The notes under the pieces are model-generated. The model searched no databases, had not been told where the DNA came from, and saw only the letters and a program-made list of their open reading frames with translations. The translations under genes and the position numbers were made by a program. From positions 1 to 20,168 of IMG/VR virus record IMGVR_UViG_3300021335_000121: a stretch of DNA of 20,168 nucleotides; one strand, 5' to 3'. Origin of the DNA: a virus. Below, piece after piece: positions 16,243 through 20,168 of this stretch (the first letter of the stretch is position 1; every line of letters starts with the position of its first letter).

Positions 16243-17513
16243 TAGTTCAAGTCAATCCTTGACGCATCAATATCCACGTTACCAGAAACCGCTGTGGTTT
16301 GATTACCACTAAATGTTTCCGTAACATCTCCAGCGACTGTCTCTGTTTTAATTCCACCGTAGATGTGGGCGACTGCACCAACCACGTTTTCGTTTTCAAG
16401 ACCAAGAATTGTTTTGGTTCTGAATCCTGTTAGTGTTGTCGAGTGTGTATTCAGAACAACATTAGTTCCAAATGATTCTGTTACATTACCTTTGACAACT
16501 TCATTTTTATTTCCGTCAACTTGAATATCCCAATCACCTTTGATATATGTTTTGCAGTTGGAGTCGATTGTAAGATTGACATCACCTTTAATATTGCAGA
16601 AGTTATTACCAGCAACTATCTCATAGTTCTGTCCAACCACTCTGGTCACCTTGTTTCCGTCTGCATCAATCTCTGTGAATGTACCACTCTTATGTTTCTG
16701 ATATATTCTTTCCGCATAGGGTGTGTCATCAATCTCTATGATATGCCCACTCTCTGTTTCATATGTACGATTGTATGGATATTCAGTGTTCCTTCTCTTG
16801 TAAGGAGCAACTCTATCTTCTTTTGTTTCTGGATTGCGACCTTCTGCGTCAGCACCACGAATAGAATCATCCGTAGTCTTTGGTTCTTTCCATGTGACAG
16901 CAGTAAAGTCAGTGTTTGTTGCTAGTTTGTCTGTCCATGTTGATGCAATATCTATAGTAAAGTCTGCATCACCTAGAATCTTTTTCTCGTTTGCGGTAGG
17001 TACTTCTTCAGTTACCGCACCGTCACGTTCTTCAATCTCTGGATGAATATTCTTTTCATCATTCTTGGCAAGTCTAGACACATCACTGTCTTCAGTTCTT
17101 ATTGGATACGGCCCATAGTCTGGTTTGTATGTATATAATTCTTCACTCTGAGTTGCACCTTCATTGCGTGGGTCATTAAATCCCTTGTCAACGGTTTGTG
17201 ATTCAGATGGAACGCCAGGCAATGTTCCGATAACAACAGGTTCTTGCATTTTATCTGGGTCACGAAAGAAACCGACAACCCAACTACCCTCAACGATGAA
17301 AGGCATACCTTCACCTAGTCCACCCATTGCACTAGTTGTTGTGGGCATCATAACCCATGACCATGGCAAGTCTGCTGTTGGTATCTTCTCTACATCATCT
17401 GTATGATAACCAACGCAACGTACACGAACACGACCAAGTTTATCTGGGTCATCTCTGTCTTCAACGACACCTGTAAACCAAATGAAACCATCTCTGCCTA
17501 AAAAATTCTGCAT
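16242..17513 (-). CDS. 5: Baseplate hub/central spike gp5-like, without lysozyme domain, 423 aa
   Basis: Residues 12-105 (FTGVVEDRDDPDKLGRVRVR followed by CVGYHTDD, LPWSWVMMP, VVGFFRDP and VVIGTLPG) form the gp5/VgrG OB-fold; T4 gp5 has WFVGVVEDRMDPLKLGRVRV. Residues 242-300 (YPYNRTYETESGHIIEIDDT, then ERIYQKHKSGTFTEI) match the T4 segment YPYVHTMETESGHIQEFDDTP. The C-terminal region to DASRIDLN consists of short GN/GD repeats (KGDVNLT, KGDWDIQV, KGNVTES, AGDVTET) that build the trimeric beta-helical spike. The middle (106-240) is charged and lacks the lysozyme domain and catalytic Glu region of T4 gp5, shortening the protein from about 575 to 423 residues. A late promoter lies 24 bases upstream; the ribosome site is AAAGGA. 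The stop overlaps the next start. Confidence 0.93.
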   Translation of the reverse strand: MQNFLGRDGFIWFTGVVEDRDDPDKLGRVRVRCVGYHTDDVEKIPTADLPWSWVMMPTTTSAMGGLGEGMPFIVEGSWVVGFFRDPDKMQEPVVIGTLPGVPSESQTVDKGFNDPRNEGATQSEELYTYKPDYGPYPIRTEDSDVSRLAKNDEKNIHPEIEERDGAVTEEVPTANEKKILGDADFTIDIASTWTDKLATNTDFTAVTWKEPKTTDDSIRGADAEGRNPETKEDRVAPYKRRNTEYPYNRTYETESGHIIEIDDTPYAERIYQKHKSGTFTEIDADGNKVTRVVGQNYEIVAGNNFCNIKGDVNLTIDSNCKTYIKGDWDIQVDGNKNEVVKGNVTESFGTNVVLNTHSTTLTGFRTKTILGLENENVVGAVAHIYGGIKTETVAGDVTETFSGNQTTAVSGNVDIDASRIDLN

Positions 17514-17536
17514 ATTAAAACAATCCTTTATTAGAT

Positions 17537-17544
17537 TATTTATA
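17537..17544 (-). promoter_or_regulatory. T4-type late promoter TATAAATA before gp5
   Basis: A perfect TATAAATA followed by ATC lies on the minus strand 24 bases before the gp5 ATG and just past the terminator of the early transcript. This position marks the beginning of the late baseplate operon. Confidence 0.8.
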
Positions 17545-17548
17545 CAGA

Positions 17549-17573
17549 AAGGGGGAACGAAATGTTCCCCCTT
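17549..17573 (-). terminator. Intrinsic terminator after tRNA-Arg
   Basis: On the minus strand a perfect 10-bp stem (AAGGGGGAAC / GTTCCCCCTT) with the 5-base loop ATTTC is followed by TTTCTGTATAA. It begins 4 bases after the tRNA CCA end. The stem is GC-rich, while the U-run is short (three, then mixed), so it may act both as a terminator and as a processing boundary for the tRNA 3' end. Confidence 0.7.
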
Positions 17574-17576
17574 GAT

Positions 17577-17654
17577 TGGCGCATCCGACAGGACTCGAAC
17601 CTGTGACCTACGGTTTAGAAGACCGTTGCTCTAATCCTGCTGAGCTACGGATGC
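17577..17654 (-). tRNA. tRNA-Arg (anticodon UCU), CCA encoded
   Basis: The cloverleaf is complete: acceptor GCATCCG/CGGATGC, D-arm GCTC...GAGC, anticodon stem ACGGT/ACCGT with loop CTTCTAA (anticodon TCT), a 5-base variable loop, T-arm ACAGG-TTCGAGT-CCTGT, discriminator G and encoded CCA. It reads AGA codons, which suit an AT-rich phage. It lies 6 bases after the stop of the 108-aa gene and just before the terminator, so it is probably cut from the early mRNA. Confidence 0.95.
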
Positions 17655-17660
17655 ATTGTT

Positions 17661-17987
17661 CTATTCAACTCTATCGTGGATTGGAACAGCACCGTAGAAA
17701 CTGTGACCAAGAAAGAACTCAATCATCTCACTGAACCTTGAGTCAGATGTTGCGGCATAGTTACCACCCATCATTGTCTGTTTACCTTTTGATTCCTCTG
17801 GAATAACTTTCACTGAAGAACCAAAACCAAAAGTTTGTTTTACCAATTCAGCGGCAGGGTAATCATCACTTGGGTCAAACGGGCCAGGCACGTTAGTCAG
17901 ACAAAGACCTTTGATATCCCTAGAAGAGACACCACCATTTGTACAATCTCGTTCATTTGTCTTATAAACATTCACTAGTAAACCCAT
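17661..17987 (-). CDS. Conserved-looking small phage protein of unknown function, 108 aa
   Basis: The start at ATG 17987 (MGLLVNVYKTNERDCTNGGV) is chosen because it overlaps the stop of the 58-aa gene (TAATG) and has GGAG 8 bases upstream; an in-frame ATG 18 bases earlier has no such site. The N-terminal pattern LLVNVYK...DCTNGGVSS, then LCLTNVPGPF(D/E)PS, is one I recall from small hypothetical proteins of diverse phages, but no function is known to me. Two cysteines (C15, C31) are visible, and the C-terminus contains MIEFFLGHSFYGAVPIHDRV. No membrane segment is present. It shares a transcript with the 58-aa gene and tRNA-Arg. Confidence 0.75.
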   Translation of the reverse strand: MGLLVNVYKTNERDCTNGGVSSRDIKGLCLTNVPGPFDPSDDYPAAELVKQTFGFGSSVKVIPEESKGKQTMMGGNYAATSDSRFSEMIEFFLGHSFYGAVPIHDRVE

Positions 17988-18163
17988 TACATATTCTCCA
18001 TACATTCGTTGTAGTATTCTTTCACAAAGTTCTCATCTACATGAGCAACGTCTGGGTCTTGTTTAACAAACCCAATCACCTGTTGAATGTTATCACACTC
18101 AGCATCTATAGCGGCATGGACACTTTCTTGCATATCCATAATCCAAGCATTTACTTTTCCCAT
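17987..18163 (-). CDS. Very small early protein, 58 aa
   Basis: Translation from ATG 18163 gives MGKVNAWIMDMQESVHAAID followed by an acidic helical region and ...NFVKEYYNECMENM, ending at TAA 17987-17989. A GAGGAAG ribosome site lies 6-7 bases upstream of the ATG, and a consensus sigma70 promoter begins 24 bases upstream. The opening MGKVxxWxMDMQE resembles short proteins common in T4-like and other phages, which are otherwise uncharacterised. It is mostly helical by composition, with two Cys. It is the first gene of the operon that continues to the 108-aa protein and tRNA-Arg. Confidence 0.75.
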   Translation of the reverse strand: MGKVNAWIMDMQESVHAAIDAECDNIQQVIGFVKQDPDVAHVDENFVKEYYNECMENM

Positions 18164-18186
18164 ATTACTTCCTCACTTTCTATTTC

Positions 18187-18215
18187 ATTATAACAAATAA
18201 TTTTGGCAAAGTCAA
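18187..18215 (-). promoter_or_regulatory. Sigma70-like early promoter P1 (TTGACT-17-TATAAT)
   Basis: On the minus strand the -35 TTGACT (18210-18215) and the -10 TATAAT (18187-18192) are separated by exactly 17 bases. The -35 box lies within the element ACTTGACTTTG (18207-18217), repeated at the other two early promoters. It drives the 58-aa/108-aa/tRNA-Arg unit. Confidence 0.85.
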
Positions 18216-18218
18216 GTG

Positions 18219-18398
18219 TTATTTTTTCCAAAGAATAAATCCACCTGTTCCGATTAGTGCAAACCCAATAGTCAACACCATCAACATTTCTTCCCATGTA
18301 TTGGCATACTCCATACACTTTCCATCACAATCACCAGCACTGCCTGCAACCGCAAACAAACCCATGACAATTAAAAATCCACCTAGAACATTCATCAT
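18219..18398 (-). CDS. Small two-helix membrane protein, 59 aa
   Basis: ATG 18398 overlaps the TAA of the 140-aa gene (TAATG) and has AAGGAGG 7 bases upstream. The protein begins MMNVLGGFLIVMGLFAVAGS (hydrophobic, residues 3-19), continues with a short polar loop containing GDCDGKCMEY (residues 22-31) and ends with a second hydrophobic segment, MLMVLTIGFALIGTGGFIL (38-56), closed by WKK. This predicts a hairpin of two transmembrane helices with the two loop cysteines three residues apart. The size and topology would fit a small phage inner-membrane effector such as a lysis or superinfection factor, but nothing in the sequence proves a function. It stops just before promoter P1. Confidence 0.78.
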   Translation of the reverse strand: MMNVLGGFLIVMGLFAVAGSAGDCDGKCMEYANTWEEMLMVLTIGFALIGTGGFILWKK

Positions 18399-18820
18399 TA
18401 CGCAGCCTCCTTCAAGACATAACCTTTATCCCACTTACCGACATTAACATCCAAGTAATACGCAATGTCAAAGTAGTCACTCATAATATCAGTGTTGTTG
18501 TACCAAGTAGTACCTTTCATCGCAGCAATCAATTCTTCATAGAACTTAGCGATTGTTTCATCCTTAGCCCACTCATCACAATAACTAGTATTGACTTGAA
18601 GATGGTCACCAACAGGATAACTCTGTTGACCCCTCATCGCAGCGTACTCGTCATTATGTTTCTGTGCATCACCAAGGAAATCAAGAACACCTTCCTTGAT
18701 GTTAACAACCAAAGAACTGTGGTGATTGATTCCGATAGTACCCTTGACACCATACTTTTTCAAGACTGCCTTGATAGCAGGAGCAAGTTCTTTTTTCTTT
18801 TCTTGTGAAATGTAAGCCAT
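18398..18820 (-). CDS. Conserved small phage protein of unknown function, 140 aa
   Basis: The sequence begins MAYISQEKKKELAPAIKAVL and continues KKYGVKGTIGINHHSSLVVNIKEGVLDF. A basic N-terminal helix followed by a beta pattern KYxVKGTI...H.SLVVNI, and a C-terminal IAYYLDVNVGKWDKGYVL, is one I recall from a widespread family of phage and plasmid hypothetical proteins. His34 and His35 sit beside the predicted strand. No enzyme motif is evident. Its promoter (TTGACT-17-TATACT) lies 33-61 bases upstream, and the downstream membrane peptide overlaps its stop. It is probably an early-expressed accessory protein. I do not assign a function. Confidence 0.82.
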   Translation of the reverse strand: MAYISQEKKKELAPAIKAVLKKYGVKGTIGINHHSSLVVNIKEGVLDFLGDAQKHNDEYAAMRGQQSYPVGDHLQVNTSYCDEWAKDETIAKFYEELIAAMKGTTWYNNTDIMSDYFDIAYYLDVNVGKWDKGYVLKEAA

Positions 18821-18852
18821 ATTTTCTCTCTCTTTCTCATTATTACTAGTAT

Positions 18853-18881
18853 AGTATAACTTGTTTTGATAACAAAGTCAA
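18853..18881 (-). promoter_or_regulatory. Sigma70-like early promoter P2 (TTGACT-17-TATACT)
   Basis: On the minus strand the -35 TTGACT (18876-18881) and the -10 TATACT (18853-18858) are separated by 17 bases, with the shared ACTTGACTTTG element at 18873-18883. It lies in the 111-base gap between the 82-aa and 140-aa genes and serves the 140-aa gene and the membrane peptide. Confidence 0.8.
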
Positions 18882-18931
18882 GTACTTTCTTCATCTTTTT
18901 TGAAGTTTTTTTCCTCAACAATATCAAGGAC

Positions 18932-19180
18932 TTACCCCCACTGAAGTCCATTGTCAGCGAGGATAATGTCACGAACTCGTTCTCTATCAACCGAATCACC
19001 ATCACCCCACTCAAGTGATTCGCTCTCACCGATTTGAGTGATGTAGGTTTGTACACCTTTGATAACCATTGAGTTAGTCATACCCTTGATAGGGTAGACA
19101 CCATCTTTTTCATTATAGAATGAATCTACATAAGCAATAAAGTCACATAGAGTATCCACGATTGTTTTTGTATTAGTCAT
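18932..19180 (-). CDS. Hypothetical small protein, 82 aa
   Basis: The protein starts MTNTKTIVDTLCDFIAYVDS and ends SVDRERVRDIILADNGLQWG. It is acidic, with a predicted helical N-terminus, a middle segment GMTNSMVIKGVQTYITQIGE and an acidic DGDSVDRE stretch. The ATG overlaps the end of the 61-aa gene by 8 bases, with AGGTGA just upstream. It is the last gene of the operon begun at promoter P3. I do not recognise a family, and no membrane segment or catalytic motif is seen. Confidence 0.7.
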   Translation of the reverse strand: MTNTKTIVDTLCDFIAYVDSFYNEKDGVYPIKGMTNSMVIKGVQTYITQIGESESLEWGDGDSVDRERVRDIILADNGLQWG

Positions 19181-19358
19181 AAGTCACCTGTGCTGCATAA
19201 TCAATTTCATCAAATATTTTTTCTAGTTCGGCAATTCGTTCTTTGCATTTCATTTTTGCGAAACCATTGCCTGGCGTTTTCTTTTTAATCTTCTCAATTG
19301 ACTTCAACATATCAGTGAAGTAAATATACTCATTTTGAATTTGTGTTAGATATTCCAT
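19173..19358 (-). CDS. Hypothetical small helical protein, 61 aa
   Basis: The start at ATG 19358 (MEYLTQIQNEYIYFTDMLKS) overlaps the TAA of the 68-aa gene and has GGAG 8 bases upstream; an ATG 21 bases earlier lacks a ribosome site. The product is highly charged and helical: a Lys-rich middle (IEKIKKKTPGNGFAKMKCKE) and a second helix RIAELEKIFDEIDYAAQ, suggesting a two-helix hairpin around a Pro-Gly turn. It could be a small binding or regulatory protein, but nothing specific is recognised. Confidence 0.7.
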   Translation of the reverse strand: MEYLTQIQNEYIYFTDMLKSIEKIKKKTPGNGFAKMKCKERIAELEKIFDEIDYAAQVTYD

Positions 19359-19564
19359 TATCCAATCTCCATCATACAATATTGTGGGTTCTTAAACTCA
19401 TCATCAAACATACCAACTTCATCAAAACCATAAAGTGTATATCCATCAAGTGGGTTACCACCCTTTTCATAAACAACCAAGTCACCAATGATTGTTCCCT
19501 CAAACGTAGTGATATCAATATCATTGACAATAGTATCACCACCAATTGCTTGTGCCATATCCAT
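19358..19564 (-). CDS. Hypothetical small acidic protein, 68 aa
   Basis: ATG 19564 is chosen because a strong AAGGAG site lies 6 bases upstream and it falls just past the stop of the 94-aa gene; longer in-frame starts would run 60 bases back into that gene without a ribosome site. The protein (begins MDMAQAIGGDTIVNDIDITT) is acidic and beta-rich, with IIGDLVVYEKGGNPLDGYTL in its centre and an aromatic/acidic C-terminus (FDDEFKNPQYCMMEIG). The composition suggests a small folded beta protein. I do not recognise it. Confidence 0.72.
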   Translation of the reverse strand: MDMAQAIGGDTIVNDIDITTFEGTIIGDLVVYEKGGNPLDGYTLYGFDEVGMFDDEFKNPQYCMMEIG

Positions 19565-19565
19565 A

Positions 19566-19850
19566 CTAAGCTCCTTCATAACCAAGTTTACGCATTGCAT
19601 CCAGCGGACTAGTTTCTTTTGCAAGAGTCATATACTCTTCAACAGTAGCATACTTACATAGAAACTTCATCCAAGTCTTGTAGGGTTTACGATACTTGAA
19701 CCGAGCAACAAATGCTGGTTTCAATTTACCTTCCCAAGAAGGATGGGCATCTGGACATACATCCATCATCATCTGGGCGCCATCGAAGTCACCCTTATAC
19801 ATGAGATACATACCATCCCAAGTAAACATTTCTTTATCAAATTTAGTCAT
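19566..19850 (-). CDS. Hypothetical early protein, 94 aa
   Basis: The sequence begins MTKFDKEMFTWDGMYLMYKG and contains AFVARFKYRKPYKTWMKFLC then TVEEYMTLAKETSPLDAMRKLGY. The pattern FTWDGxYL...G..(F/V)ARFKY...KTWxKFL..(F/Y)xVEEY is one I recall as a conserved hypothetical in T4-like marine phages, without known function. The central part is basic and aromatic, which could suit nucleic-acid or protein binding. The ribosome site GAGG lies about 6 bases upstream of the ATG. It is the first gene after promoter P3. Confidence 0.78.
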   Translation of the reverse strand: MTKFDKEMFTWDGMYLMYKGDFDGAQMMMDVCPDAHPSWEGKLKPAFVARFKYRKPYKTWMKFLCKYATVEEYMTLAKETSPLDAMRKLGYEGA

Positions 19851-19878
19851 AACAAACCTCTTTCTCTATTGTCTTTAT

Positions 19879-19907
19879 AATGTACCATGTTATGAGAACA
19901 AAGTCAA
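19879..19907 (-). promoter_or_regulatory. Sigma70-like early promoter P3 (TTGACT-17-TACATT)
   Basis: On the minus strand the -35 TTGACT (19902-19907) and a -10 TACATT (19879-19884) are separated by 17 bases; ACTTGACTTTG (19899-19909) is identical to the element at P1 and P2. A poly-T tract (TTTTTTT) lies just upstream. It serves the 94/68/61/82-aa operon. Confidence 0.75.
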
Positions 19908-19909
19908 GT

Positions 19910-20019
19910 AAAAAAACAAAGAGAATTATCCCTTATAAATCAAAGGGTTACGAGTCGGATTTTTGGATTTTTTCAAAGAGGAAAAGGATTTTCAGCGAAT
20001 CGGACTAAGTGATTCGCAG
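19910..20019. other. Non-coding spacer with two hairpins and a GGATTTT repeat
   Basis: No gene is supported here. A perfect 7-bp inverted repeat (GCGAATC / GATTCGC, 19995-20001 and 20011-20017) starts 2 bases after the tRNA-Leu CCA end and may help 3' processing or termination. A second small hairpin (CCCTT / AAGGG, 19930-19934 and 19943-19947) is followed on the minus strand, at some distance, by a T-rich tract. Between them GGATTTT(T) occurs three times on the plus strand. Functions are inferred from position only. Confidence 0.5.
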
Positions 20020-20106
20020 TGGTGCCCCCAGCGAGACTTGAACTCGCACGACCATACAGTCTCAAGATTTTAAGTCTTGTGTGTCTACCTATTCCACCAC
20101 AGGGGC
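20020..20106 (-). tRNA. tRNA-Leu (anticodon UAA), CCA encoded
   Basis: The fold is a class II tRNA: acceptor GCCCCTG/TGGGGGC, anticodon stem CAAGA/TCTTG with loop CTTAAAA (anticodon TAA), a long variable arm (GACT-GTAT-GGTC), T-arm GCGAG-TTCAAGT-CTCGC, discriminator A and encoded CCA. It decodes UUA, a codon favoured by AT-rich genomes. It lies upstream of promoter P3 and 10 bases after the end of the partial gene at the right edge. Confidence 0.94.
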
Positions 20107-20116
20107 AGTTCCACCA

Positions 20117-20168
20117 CTAGGGAAGAGTTATCATACCATCCCACGAAGTTGTTAGTTCAACAACCTTC
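20117..20168 (-). CDS. C-terminal fragment of an unidentified protein (runs off the right edge)
   Basis: One minus-strand frame is open from the window edge to TAG at 20117-20119 and encodes ...KVVELTTSWDGMITLP. The other two frames meet stops earlier. The peptide is plausible as a protein end, and a gene directly followed by the tRNA matches the arrangement at tRNA-Arg. Only 16 residues are visible, so no identity can be given; it might also be non-coding. Confidence 0.4.
   Translation of the reverse strand, partial: KVVELTTSWDGMITLP

Noticed and set aside
18905-18935. Weak hairpin after the 82-aa gene (TCCTTGA-5-TTGAGGA on the minus strand)
   Set aside because: Two G-U pairs are needed and it is followed by A rather than T residues on the transcribed sense strand.
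20148-20164. Perfect 6-bp inverted repeat GTTGTT-5-AACAAC near the right edge
   Set aside because: It probably lies in the coding end of a truncated gene and has no T-run on either strand, so it is not called a terminator.
1-20168. CRISPR arrays, insertion sequences, integrase or attachment sites
   Set aside because: No regularly spaced repeats, transposase or integrase frames, or flanking duplications were found; the short repeats present are in-frame fibre and baseplate modules.

Overview
The window looks like part of a T4-like contractile-tailed phage (myovirus) genome of the marine cyanophage/pelagiphage type. The evidence is a recognisable T4-type baseplate gene set, AT-rich DNA, T4-type late promoter octamers (TATAAATA), phage tRNA genes with encoded CCA ends, and a dense array of very small genes. 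The host cannot be fixed from the sequence. Every supported gene lies on the minus strand, so transcription runs from high to low coordinates.

Right part (about 17.6-20.2 kb): early-type small-gene region. The right edge has the end of an unidentified gene and a tRNA-Leu(UAA). Three short operons follow, each behind a bacterial sigma70-like promoter with an identical 11-base element (ACTTGACTTTG) around the -35 box and a 17-base spacer. They encode 94/68/61/82-aa proteins, then a 140-aa protein with a two-helix membrane peptide, then 58/108-aa proteins with a tRNA-Arg(UCU). The last operon ends at a strong hairpin terminator.

Centre and left (about 17.5 kb down to 1): late virion module. A TATAAATA late promoter just past the terminator starts the baseplate series: gp5-like hub/spike (no lysozyme domain), a 65-aa protein, a PAAR spike tip, gp25, gp6 and a gp7-like wedge protein. 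A fibre cassette of two fibre proteins and a 60-aa protein with its own late promoter comes next. Then come gp8, a giant 2126-aa DUF4815-type protein, a 77-aa coiled-coil protein and the start of another structural gene. The order 5-(PAAR)-6-7-8 matches T4, with gp25 moved in after PAAR and a fibre cassette inserted between gp7 and gp8.

The late genes together build the baseplate: the hub and spike (gp5, PAAR), the wedge (gp25, gp6, gp7, gp8) and the adsorption fibres attached to it. Most junctions are stop/start overlaps of the form TAATG, implying translational coupling. Assignments to gp5, gp6, gp7, gp8 and gp25 rest on motifs compared from memory with T4 proteins. No clearly new defence or mobile system was seen. 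The least explained features are the FD-repeat tail of the gp7-like protein, the repeat modules shared between baseplate proteins, the repeated early promoter element and the small unknown early proteins.
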